Assembly: GCA_007125955.1 (NCBI GenBank)
Contig: SLCF01000103.1
Coordinates: 1-33,220, forward strand
Direction: 5' to 3'
Origin: Bacteroidales bacterium
Lineage (GTDB): Bacteria; Bacteroidota; Bacteroidia; Bacteroidales; PUMT01
Length of the DNA stretch: 33,220 bases
This document shows positions 7,979-14,718 of this stretch, piece by piece; positions within the stretch are counted from its first letter, which is position 1, and the number at the start of each line of letters is the position of its first letter. The position numbers were made by a program, and so were the translations under genes. The notes under the pieces were generated by a model. It made no database searches, was not told the DNA's origin, and saw only the letters and a list, made by a program, of their open reading frames with translations.

Positions 7979-9250
7979 TTAATTCCATTTAACAGGAGAT
8001 CTCTTCACCGGCATCGTCATGCATCTAGCCCCGCCACCTCCCCTTGGGAGCTCAGAACCCTCAAGGGAAATTGCAATTTTATTGTAACTATGCGGATCTA
8101 TCCGGTTTTTGATAATATCTTTTGCATTGTAGATTTCAAAACCGTTTCGGGAAAGTTCCTCCATTGTGTAGTTGTTACGCCCGTAACCTATCACTTTTCC
8201 GGGTTCAACGGCAAAAAAGTTGGCGCCGCTGTGCCACTGTTCCCTTTCCTGCACCCAGGGGTCTTTTGTGCCCCCGCAGAATATCGGTTTCAAGTCCATG
8301 CCAAGGCCTTTAAGTGCTTCCAGTATGTTCTTCTCCTCTCTTATCGATTTCACCTTCCCGTTGTCAATTATTATATGAACGGTCTGGTATTTCCCCAGCT
8401 TGAATAATACCGGTTCGTAAATCATACATGTATCCACATCCAGGAAAGTGAACACCATATCAAGATGAATAAATGATTCAGGGGAATAGGGCATTTCCTG
8501 GACAATAATGTGCTTTTTCCCGTTATTCTCCCTGCGTAATAGCTCCAGTACACAGTCTATACCCTGCGTTGAAGTTCTGCTGCCGTTACCAATAAGCAGT
8601 ATGTCCTCGCGGGCTACCAGCACATCACCTCCCTCTATTATGGCTGAATGAGAAAAGTTATCATTGACCTGCAGAGGATTTTGGGTTTTGGTAATAAAAT
8701 TGTTGCTGAAATCGAAAATAGATTCCATTATAATCGACTCCCGTTCCCTGACCTTGTTGGCCATCTTGCTTAACAGTACATTTCCGCATACCGGAATAGC
8801 TGAATCTCTGACATAGAAAAAATTATGGAGTGGCGGCAGCGAATACCTTTCCTTGCTGAGGAATTTTGTAAGGTTGTTTTTTTCCATTACCACTCCTTCT
8901 ATCAGCAGTTTACAAAGATTGTCATTTTCTTCTGACAATAGCCGGTCTATTATCCATGGTTTGTTTTCATTTTTGCAGATCCGCTTTATAAGGGTTTCCT
9001 TCACCTTTTGATTATTGAGGATATCCTTAACCAGGTCTCTTACCTCGAAGGTGTTTGTGAACATTTGGAGTATGCCCTTTAACTGGTCGTACTCTTTTCT
9101 GGCGACCGGAAGGTTCAGTATGTCGCTGTAAAGCGCACGTTCAGCATTTCCGGGAGTCATGTTTTCTACTTCATGCCCTGGTGTATGGATTACAACCGCC
9201 TCAAGCTTGCCTATTTCAGAGCGCAGGTCTACTTTTATCTTCTTACTCAT
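7979..9250 (-). CDS. arcA: Arginine deiminase
   Basis: 423 aa, close to the 400-420 aa of characterised enzymes. It hydrolyses arginine to citrulline and ammonia. All guanidino-modifying catalytic residues are visible: Asp149 in FYVRDS, Glu206 in IIEGGDV, His262 and Asp264 in FIHLDMVFTFLD, and nucleophile Cys410 in RGGGGARCMTMP. The N-terminus (EIGKLEAVVIHTPGHE) matches the family start. No ornithine carbamoyltransferase, carbamate kinase or arginine/ornithine antiporter gene is near, so the full ATP-yielding pathway is not encoded here. It lies 68 bases downstream of a DUF454 gene, probably in one transcript. Confidence 0.94.
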   Translation of the reverse strand: MSKKIKVDLRSEIGKLEAVVIHTPGHEVENMTPGNAERALYSDILNLPVARKEYDQLKGILQMFTNTFEVRDLVKDILNNQKVKETLIKRICKNENKPWIIDRLLSEENDNLCKLLIEGVVMEKNNLTKFLSKERYSLPPLHNFFYVRDSAIPVCGNVLLSKMANKVRERESIIMESIFDFSNNFITKTQNPLQVNDNFSHSAIIEGGDVLVAREDILLIGNGSRTSTQGIDCVLELLRRENNGKKHIIVQEMPYSPESFIHLDMVFTFLDVDTCMIYEPVLFKLGKYQTVHIIIDNGKVKSIREEKNILEALKGLGMDLKPIFCGGTKDPWVQEREQWHSGANFFAVEPGKVIGYGRNNYTMEELSRNGFEIYNAKDIIKNRIDPHSYNKIAISLEGSELPRGGGGARCMTMPVKRSPVKWN

Positions 9251-9318
9251 AATTTCGGTTTAGTTTCGTTACTAAAATTCCGGTTCCGTTTACTCGCCTT
9301 TTTGGCAAGCCCTTCAAG

Positions 9319-9720
9319 TTACTTCAGAGTTTTGAATGACAAAATGTGTATTGTTACTATTACTGCTTTAAGTATTAGCAAAATGCTCAGCCAAAGATAA
9401 GGAATAAAAAAAAGAGCTGAAGTAATAATTGTCACCCACAGTAATATCAAAGTAAATATCTTTACATTCAGCGGAATCGATCTGTGTACCATGTAGTTTG
9501 TGAGATATTTGCCGTATATCCTGTGATTCATTAGCCAGTTGTGAAGCTTGTCAGAGCTTCTCAGGTACAGTGCAGCCGCAAGCAGCAAAAAGGGTGTGGT
9601 TGGTATGAGAGGAACAAACATCCCTATAGAGCCAAGTACCACAGAAATGCTTCCTGTCGAAACAAACAGAAGCCTTAGCGGCTTGTTCAGTGTTCTTCTT
9701 TTATTACATGAAGAGTTCAA
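9319..9720 (-). CDS. DUF454 (YbaN-like) inner-membrane protein
   Basis: 133 aa with three to four hydrophobic segments. The family signature is clear: GSIGMFVPLIPTTPFLLLAA, then YLRSSDKLHNWLMNHRIYGKYL. The function of DUF454/YbaN proteins is not established. The start ATG at 9720 is followed by a basic cytoplasmic N-terminus. It is the first gene of a probable two-gene unit with arcA (68-base gap). A candidate promoter with both -33 and -7 elements lies about 115-140 bases upstream. Confidence 0.88.
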   Translation of the reverse strand: MNSSCNKRRTLNKPLRLLFVSTGSISVVLGSIGMFVPLIPTTPFLLLAAALYLRSSDKLHNWLMNHRIYGKYLTNYMVHRSIPLNVKIFTLILLWVTIITSALFFIPYLWLSILLILKAVIVTIHILSFKTLK

Positions 9721-9832
9721 TTCAAAATAAAACTGTTATTTATTAAGCAAGTTTGTCAAACAGTTATTAACATACTCTTTATGTCATTTATTCAGCATCC
9801 GGTTTCATCATTTTGCCGTACAAAAAGGCTTG

Positions 9833-9862
9833 CAAAATTAATAAAATTGTAACACCCGGCAA
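9833..9862 (-). promoter_or_regulatory. Candidate promoter for DUF454-arcA
   Basis: Minus-strand TAATTTTG (9840-9833) matches TAnnTTTG, and TTG (9862-9860) lies 19 bases upstream of it, the spacing expected for the Bacteroidota -33/-7 promoter. The leader to the DUF454 start would be about 105 bases and includes a 7-base inverted repeat (AACTGTT 9731-9737 / AACAGTT 9759-9765). Confidence 0.5.
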
Positions 9863-9997
9863 GCAACATGTTTTCAACGCTTCAGAAACAGTTCTGATCC
9901 GGTGATCACCGGCTGCAGTCTTTTATCCGGCCTGCGAATGAAATATAATGGGCTTTAAAGAATAATTAAAACTTTTGACATACGTTATATTTAGTGT

Positions 9998-10600
9998 ATG
10001 AAAAAGCAGGTTTTTTTATTGTTTATACTGGTTTTCAGTGCTTTGCCGGATATTTCAGCTCAACCTGACACACTAAGTGAGGTAAACCCGGCTATTCTGG
10101 GTGTGCTGGTAATTAACGGCGATACATTGTATTATGCAAGTATTGAAGAGGTATCAATATCTGCACAAAGGAGATTCAGTAGCAGGCGGGATTACCGCCG
10201 TTATCAAAGACTTATACACAATGTAAAGGTTGCATACCCTTATGCACAGAAGGCAGCCGGCATACTTGAGGAAATGAACCATGAATTCCTTAAGCTTGAA
10301 ACCGACAGGGAAAGAAGGCGTTATGTGAAAAAGGTTGAAGAACGCCTTATGGATGAGTTTGGGGATGACCTCAAGTCACTTACTATAACACAGGGGCAGA
10401 TCCTGATAAAACTGATAGACAGGGAGACCGGAGATACTTCCTATGAGCTGCTGAGGGAGCTGCGAGGGTCGTTTTCGGCTTTTTTCTGGCAGTCTATTGC
10501 CCGATTGTTCGGTTCCAATCTCAAAAGCGAATATGATCCCCTTTATGAAGACCGGCTGATAGAAGATATAATTTTTCTGATTGAAATAGGTGAGTTGTGA
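9998..10600 (+). CDS. DUF4294 domain-containing secreted protein
   Basis: 200 aa. The N-terminus is a Sec signal peptide (MKKQVFLLFILVFSALPDISA), probably cleaved before or near Gln22. The mature protein has the DUF4294 pattern: a short beta hairpin (VLVINGDTLYYASIEEV), a basic RRDYRRYQRLIHNVKVAYPYAQ segment, then a long charged helix and a C-terminal ITQGQILIKLIDRETG...SFSAFFWQ block. This family is almost confined to Bacteroidota and has no known function; periplasmic location is inferred. It is transcribed alone and converges on elbB. Confidence 0.85.
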   Translation: MKKQVFLLFILVFSALPDISAQPDTLSEVNPAILGVLVINGDTLYYASIEEVSISAQRRFSSRRDYRRYQRLIHNVKVAYPYAQKAAGILEEMNHEFLKLETDRERRRYVKKVEERLMDEFGDDLKSLTITQGQILIKLIDRETGDTSYELLRELRGSFSAFFWQSIARLFGSNLKSEYDPLYEDRLIEDIIFLIEIGEL

Positions 10601-10609
10601 TAAAACAGT

Positions 10610-10631
10610 CCGATACAATAGAGAGTATCGG
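10610..10631. other. Hairpin between convergent DUF4294 and elbB genes
   Basis: CCGATAC (10610-10616) pairs perfectly with GTATCGG (10625-10631) over an 8-base loop, 10 bases past the DUF4294 stop. On the elbB side it is followed by a short T-rich run (GTTTTA). It may serve as a weak shared terminator, although neither strand has a full U-tract. Confidence 0.4.
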
Positions 10632-10714
10632 CATAGCTGACTTCATAAAAAAGGAGACGCCAGTTAAGGTATCCCCTTTAAACTTCCGGGATTTTGATGC
10701 GCGCAAAATCCTTA

Positions 10715-11371
10715 TCAACTCATCCTTATTAATTCCTTTACAACATTTTCAGCACCCCGGGCAATCTGAACTATATCTGCATCCAGCATATAGCAAGGAG
10801 TTGTAACTGTTTTGTTCTTCTCGTCGACTATAATTTCACCGTGATCCGCTTTTTTGTGCCTTGCACCCATTTTCTCTATTGCGGATGCGGTTGCTTCATC
10901 CTGGCCGATCGTAACCTCAACGTCGCCCAGTAATTTTGCAAGCAACACCGGTGCTATGCAGAGTGCTCCTATTGGTTTTCCCTTTCCTGCCATATCTTTA
11001 ACGGCTTTCTCAACATCAGGGTCAATTTTACATTCAGGCCCGTCAAATGCAAAAGAAGAAAGGTTTTTTGCCACACCGAAACCGCCGGGAAAGATCAGAG
11101 CGTCAAAATCACCGGCATTGAACTCTTTCAGGTTTTTGATGTCGCCACGAGCTATTCTTGAAGCTTCAACAAATACGTTTCGACTCTCGTTCATTTCTTT
11201 GCCGGTTGTATGATTTACAACATGGTGCTGAGGTATATCGGGAGCAAAGATCTCATAGGTTCCGTCATTTTTCGCAATTGAATAAAGTGTCATAACCGAT
11301 TCATGCAGTTCCGCTCCGTCAAAAACACCGCACCCGGAAAGAATTACTGCAAATTTTTTCTTGTCGACCAT
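10715..11371 (-). CDS. elbB: ElbB-like DJ-1/PfpI family protein (isoprenoid biosynthesis-associated glyoxalase)
   Basis: 218 aa from the ATG at 11371; an in-frame ATG ten codons upstream adds only an Asn/Lys-rich extension not found in E. coli ElbB, so I prefer the shorter form. ElbB belongs to the class I glutamine amidotransferase-like (DJ-1/PfpI) superfamily and has weak glyoxalase activity; its link with isoprenoid synthesis is historical. Visible motifs are VILSGCGVFDGAELHE at the start, FPGGFGVAKNLS in the middle, the nucleophile elbow GALCIAPVLLAK with its cysteine (about residue 138), and TTPCYMLDADI near the end. The divergent thpR gene starts 64 bases away. Confidence 0.9.
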   Translation of the reverse strand: MVDKKKFAVILSGCGVFDGAELHESVMTLYSIAKNDGTYEIFAPDIPQHHVVNHTTGKEMNESRNVFVEASRIARGDIKNLKEFNAGDFDALIFPGGFGVAKNLSSFAFDGPECKIDPDVEKAVKDMAGKGKPIGALCIAPVLLAKLLGDVEVTIGQDEATASAIEKMGARHKKADHGEIIVDEKNKTVTTPCYMLDADIVQIARGAENVVKELIRMS

Positions 11372-11379
11372 CTTCTTCT

Positions 11380-11387
11380 TATTTTTG
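11380..11387 (+). promoter_or_regulatory. Candidate -7 box for thpR
   Basis: TATTTTTG matches TAnnTTTG and lies about 49 bases before the thpR ATG, in the elbB-thpR divergent gap. A TTG at 11361-11363 is closer (16 bases) than the usual -33 spacing, so support is modest. Confidence 0.35.
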
Positions 11388-11435
11388 GGGTTAATAATCA
11401 ACCATAAAAATATTGAATTAATAAATCAAAAAAAA

Positions 11436-11999
11436 ATGAAAAGAGTTTTCATTTCAATCCATGTCGAACCGGATCCTGATATTATGGGGGTATATGATGA
11501 ATTTAGAGCAGGACTGAAAAACGAACCGGTCAAATGGGTCAGTCCTGAAAATTTTCACATAACCCTGGCTTTTCTTGGCAGCCTTGATGATAAAAAAATA
11601 GCGTTATTATCGGATAAGTTTGAAAAAGTTTCAGCACTTTGGAAACCTTTTATTATTGAGCCTGCAGGAGTCGGGGTGTTCAAAAACATAAGAACCCCGT
11701 CAGTATTATGGTTCGGGTTTAAAGACAATGCAGCCCTGGAAAACCTGAAGTATCAGATAGATGAGATGCTGCATGAAGAGGGTCTTCCGGTTGATCAGGG
11801 CGAGTTTCGTCCGCATCTTACTTTTGCCCGGATGAAAAAAAGAGTGTACCTGAAAGAACTTGAGGTTCTTGTTAACAAATACGAACAGAAAGAGTTCGAT
11901 TCCATAACGATCGGCAGCTTCCTGTTTAACGAAAGTACACTTAAGCCCGGCGGACCTGTTTATAAACCGCTTGGAATATACAGGTTCAGTCCGGTATGA
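11436..11999 (+). CDS. thpR: RNA 2',3'-cyclic phosphodiesterase (2H phosphoesterase, LigT/ThpR)
   Basis: 187 aa from the ATG at 11436. An earlier in-frame ATG (11361) would add a hydrophobic, low-complexity leader and overlap the start of elbB; the family begins at MKRVFISIHVEP. The enzyme hydrolyses RNA 2',3'-cyclic phosphate ends to 2'-phosphate. Both HxTx signatures of the 2H superfamily are present: His41-Ile-Thr43-Leu in FHITLAFLG and His127-Leu-Thr129-Phe in FRPHLTFAR, about 85 residues apart as expected. The C-terminus has the usual FLFNESTLKPGGPVYKPLG strand. It converges on the next gene with 27 bases between stops. Confidence 0.93.
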   Translation: MKRVFISIHVEPDPDIMGVYDEFRAGLKNEPVKWVSPENFHITLAFLGSLDDKKIALLSDKFEKVSALWKPFIIEPAGVGVFKNIRTPSVLWFGFKDNAALENLKYQIDEMLHEEGLPVDQGEFRPHLTFARMKKRVYLKELEVLVNKYEQKEFDSITIGSFLFNESTLKPGGPVYKPLGIYRFSPV

Positions 12000-12026
12000 A
12001 CCAGAGACCATATCTAACACTTAAGC

Positions 12027-12959
12027 TTAATCTGTCCCGGGATGATTGCTATGCACTGTTTTATCAAGGATATCGTGAGTCAGGGTCACCCATCTTTGAA
12101 CATATTCTGTATTCCCGGAATAACCGGATTTGCAGGTTATTGAACTGTGATACCCCTTGATTTCCTCTTTCAGGAGGTATTTGCTCTCTTTTACCGGGAA
12201 AGTTATATTTTTCAATGACCCGCCTGTTTTACTGAACAGTATTTTGCTTACGGTGATGTATGACTTTGAGGTATCTGTGCTGCAGCTCTGTCCGGTTGAG
12301 TAGATCCTGGCCGTTACTTCCTTATCTTCACTTACGGTTGTCAGAAGAAGGTTAGCTATACTGCCGTTTTCAAATTCTATCCTTATGCTTACAAGTCCGA
12401 TAACCCCCTTTCTTGTTGAAGATGATTTAACGTGAATTTTACGGTGGTTGGACGGGATTAGCGTCAGTACGGCATCTGTCATTTTAAACAGCAACTCCCT
12501 GATTTCAGATATCTGACTGTCATAATCGCTTAATTGTATACTGCCTCTCAGCTCTGTTAAAACCGGATTCCTTATCACTCTTTTTGCAGCCATTATTCCC
12601 GGCATAAGTCTGCCCGCACGACTGAAATGAATGTTAACCCCCGCTTCTTTTTGAAGCTTCTTCAGCTTGCAGATCTTTTCAGGCGTAGTTCCGAATATGT
12701 CGCATACAAAAAGGTGTTTTGACTTTTTTATTGCTTCGCAGGCAACTTCAAATCCGGTTCCGTTAATACCGGAGAGAACTATGCATTTTTCGGATGCGGC
12801 CGCTTCATCCGGCAGAGTGCTTGTATCTTTTACACAGGATGGCAGATTATCCTCTTTTACGTTAGTGTGCAAGGTTTCTCTGATGCTGAAACCTTTATGT
12901 TCTGTAAATGCGCTTAATATATCATCACTGCAGGTACCGAAAACAGAGGTTTCGATCAT
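12027..12959 (-). CDS. Degenerate Gfo/Idh/MocA-like oxidoreductase homologue, probable pseudoenzyme
   Basis: 310 aa. The overall layout follows a Gfo/Idh/MocA NAD(P)-dependent oxidoreductase. AIKKSKHLFVCDIFGTTPEK (77-96) lines up with the usual KHVFVEKP segment. LQKEAGVNIHFSRAGRLMPG (102-121) fits the second-strand region. RIEFENGSIANLLLT (193-207) is a clear match to the family's C-terminal sheet. However, the N-terminal GxGxxG reads GTCSDD (8-13), the EKP catalytic lysine is replaced by Cys-Asp-Ile (86-88), and the active-site His-Asp reads Thr161-Asp162. The frame is intact, so this looks like a protein with a new non-catalytic role rather than decay. It is divergent from pcm. Homology is from recalled family patterns and is moderately sure. 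Confidence 0.65.
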   Translation of the reverse strand: MIETSVFGTCSDDILSAFTEHKGFSIRETLHTNVKEDNLPSCVKDTSTLPDEAAASEKCIVLSGINGTGFEVACEAIKKSKHLFVCDIFGTTPEKICKLKKLQKEAGVNIHFSRAGRLMPGIMAAKRVIRNPVLTELRGSIQLSDYDSQISEIRELLFKMTDAVLTLIPSNHRKIHVKSSSTRKGVIGLVSIRIEFENGSIANLLLTTVSEDKEVTARIYSTGQSCSTDTSKSYITVSKILFSKTGGSLKNITFPVKESKYLLKEEIKGYHSSITCKSGYSGNTEYVQRWVTLTHDILDKTVHSNHPGTD

Positions 12960-12972
12960 AAGGGTTTTTTTG

Positions 12973-12980
12973 CAAAAGTA
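12973..12980 (-). promoter_or_regulatory. Candidate -7 box for the Gfo/Idh/MocA-like gene
   Basis: The minus strand reads TACTTTTG, an exact TAnnTTTG match. It is only 13 bases from the ATG, so the leader would be very short (under 10 bases). A T-run rather than a clear TTTG stands at the -33 position. Confidence 0.45.
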
Positions 12981-13050
12981 AAGGTTTGGAAAAAAAAATA
13001 ATCACCCGAACGGGTATAGTTATTAACGAGTTATCATCATAAACCTTCAA

Positions 13051-13096
13051 AACCCTCACTGGTGGAGGTCTTTGATACCGAAGACTGAAACGGGTT
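13051..13096 (+). other. Possible folded element upstream of pcm
   Basis: AACCC (13051-13055) can pair with GGGTT (13092-13096), enclosing a second stem GTCTT (13068-13072) / AAGAC (13081-13085) with an 8-base loop. A competing CCTC/GAGG stem (13054-13057 / 13065-13068) is also possible. It lies upstream of the likely pcm -7 box and so would not be in that transcript. It does not match a riboswitch I know. Confidence 0.2.
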
Positions 13097-13131
13097 GATT
13101 ATGTCGACTTAAATTTTTAAATATGTTATTT

Positions 13132-13139
13132 TATATTTG
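13132..13139 (+). promoter_or_regulatory. Candidate -7 box for pcm
   Basis: TATATTTG is an exact TAnnTTTG match located 57 bases before the preferred pcm ATG (13196). Transcription would start near 13146, upstream of both possible starts. The -33 element is not obvious in the AT-rich sequence before it. Confidence 0.5.
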
Positions 13140-13195
13140 CAGGAGCATTACATTTTCATCACTTGCCTGGAAACAGAGTAAGAAAAAAGCCGGAA

Positions 13196-13840
13196 ATGAA
13201 CGAAAGTTACCGTCATAAGGGATTGAGAAAAAAGCTCATAGAAGAGATCCGTTCAAAAGGTGTTTCGGATAACAGAGTCCTTGAAGCTATGGAGAGGGTG
13301 CCCCGGCATATGTTCATGGACAGTAGCTTCGTAAAATTTGCCTACAGGGACCAGGCATTTCCCATAGGTTGTGATCAGACTATCTCACAGCCATATACAG
13401 TTGCATATCAGACCGAGCTGTTGGAGGTAAGGCGTCATGACAAAGTGCTGGAGGTGGGAACAGGCTCCGGATACCAGGCTGCAGTGTTGCTGGAAATGGG
13501 AGCAAAAGTTTATACAATCGAAAGGCAGCGGGAACTGTTCCTCAAAGCCCAGTCGTTTTTGCCTGAAATTGGATACAAACCCCATTTTTTCTATGGTGAC
13601 GGATATGCCGGGATACCTTCCTATGCTCCTTTTGACAGGATTATTGTAACTGCCGGTGCAGCAGAGATACCTGAGAAACTTTTTGAACAGCTCAGGGTGG
13701 GAGGAATAATGGTTGTACCGGTGGGAGAAAGTTCCTCACAGGTGATGATGAGGATCGAAAGAATATCAGATGAGGAATATAAAAAGAGTGAACACGGACA
13801 TTTTGTTTTTGTTCCCTTACTTAAAGGAAAGTCGTTTTAA
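13196..13840 (+). CDS. pcm: Protein-L-isoaspartate O-methyltransferase
   Basis: 214 aa from the ATG at 13196. A TTG at 13163 would add 11 basic residues, but the family begins near the RHKGLRKKLIEEI helix, which fits the ATG. The enzyme methylates isoaspartyl residues in aged proteins with S-adenosylmethionine, starting their repair. Key motifs are the substrate loop GCDQTISQPYTVA, SAM-binding motif I VLEVGTGSGYQAAVL, the acidic end of strand 2 in YTIERQRELF, and APFDRIIVTAGAAEIP. The C-terminal GHFVFVPLLKG matches the family end. A metallo-hydrolase gene follows 86 bases later on the same strand and may share its transcript. Confidence 0.95.
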   Translation: MNESYRHKGLRKKLIEEIRSKGVSDNRVLEAMERVPRHMFMDSSFVKFAYRDQAFPIGCDQTISQPYTVAYQTELLEVRRHDKVLEVGTGSGYQAAVLLEMGAKVYTIERQRELFLKAQSFLPEIGYKPHFFYGDGYAGIPSYAPFDRIIVTAGAAEIPEKLFEQLRVGGIMVVPVGESSSQVMMRIERISDEEYKKSEHGHFVFVPLLKGKSF

Positions 13841-13926
13841 CTAAAAAACATCCGTTAAACGGCCTGTTAACTGCGAGCGGAAGTCTGGACAGCAGTGCAG
13901 AGCAGAGACAACAAACAGCTAAAATT

Positions 13927-14565
13927 ATGATAAAGACAGAAAAATTTGTTTTCAACCCGTTCCAGGAAAACACCTATTTGTTATATGACGAAACAGGGCA
14001 GTGCATTGTTGTTGACCCGGGATGCCAGGATGAGGAAGAATGTAACAAACTTGTCAGATACATTGATGAAGGAGGTCTTGAGATGGCAATGATCGTAAAC
14101 ACCCATTGCCATGTAGACCATATTCTTGGCAGCTCATTTTTGTTCAACAGGTACAAATCCGGATTTGCAGTTCACGGTGACGACCTTTTTTTGCTGGAAA
14201 ACGCAGTAGATCACGCTCTTATGTTTGGTTTCAAACTGGAGGAGCCTCCATCACCCGATACAATACTCAGTGATAACGACGAGATCGCTGTCGGAAACTC
14301 CCGGCTGAAAGTCCTGCATGTTCCCGGCCACTCGCCGGGCAGTATAGCGCTATACAGTGAATCTGGTAAGTTTGTATTAACAGGTGACCTGTTATTCAGC
14401 GGCGGCATTGGCAGGACAGATCTTCCCGGAGGCGATTATGACACCATCTTAAAATCAATAAAAGAAAAAATACTGGTACTGCCGGAAGATGTAACGGTTA
14501 TGCCGGGGCATGGAAGCTATACAACCGTGGGTGATGAGAGAAGGAGCAATCCTTTTCTGGGATGA
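13927..14565 (+). CDS. MBL-fold metallo-hydrolase, glyoxalase II-like (YcbL type)
   Basis: 212 aa. The beta-lactamase-fold metal site is complete: THCHVDH (His60, His62, Asp64, His65), His135 in VPGHSPGS, Asp154 in LTGDLLFSGGIGRTD and His195 in MPGHGSYTT. The C-terminal ERRSNPFL matches short glyoxalase II relatives such as YcbL, which lack the C-terminal helical glutathione-binding domain of classical GloB. It therefore probably hydrolyses a thioester, but not necessarily a glutathione one. No signal peptide, so cytoplasmic. It follows pcm by 86 bases and precedes gcvP by 153 bases. Confidence 0.92.
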   Translation: MIKTEKFVFNPFQENTYLLYDETGQCIVVDPGCQDEEECNKLVRYIDEGGLEMAMIVNTHCHVDHILGSSFLFNRYKSGFAVHGDDLFLLENAVDHALMFGFKLEEPPSPDTILSDNDEIAVGNSRLKVLHVPGHSPGSIALYSESGKFVLTGDLLFSGGIGRTDLPGGDYDTILKSIKEKILVLPEDVTVMPGHGSYTTVGDERRSNPFLG

Positions 14566-14613
14566 GCTTTCACTGCAGCGAAAGCCTACTAATCTCACCT
14601 CTTTAACCCGTGT

Positions 14614-14625
14614 TGTTGCGCAACA
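14614..14625. repeat. 12-bp palindrome upstream of gcvP
   Basis: TGTTGCGCAACA is a perfect inverted repeat 94 bases before the gcvP start, in an otherwise AT-rich leader. It could be an operator for glycine cleavage control. I see no glycine-riboswitch tandem fold in the 153-base gap. Confidence 0.3.
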
Positions 14626-14718
14626 TGACACTTTTTGTTTTTAACTCAAATTCTTATTATTATTTTTAAAGTCTTTGAAAAAGAGATCAAACTAATATAC
14701 TAACCAAATTCTTCACAT

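Noticed and set aside
11361-11435. Longer N-terminus for thpR from the ATG at 11361
   Set aside because: It would overlap the elbB start and add a low-complexity hydrophobic leader before the family's true start MKRVFISIHVEP.
13163-13195. TTG start for pcm at 13163
   Set aside because: It adds 11 basic residues absent from the family; the ATG at 13196 fits the conserved N-terminal helix.
14566-14718. Glycine riboswitch ahead of gcvP
   Set aside because: The 153-base gap is AT-rich and lacks the paired tandem aptamer architecture; only a 12-bp palindrome is present.
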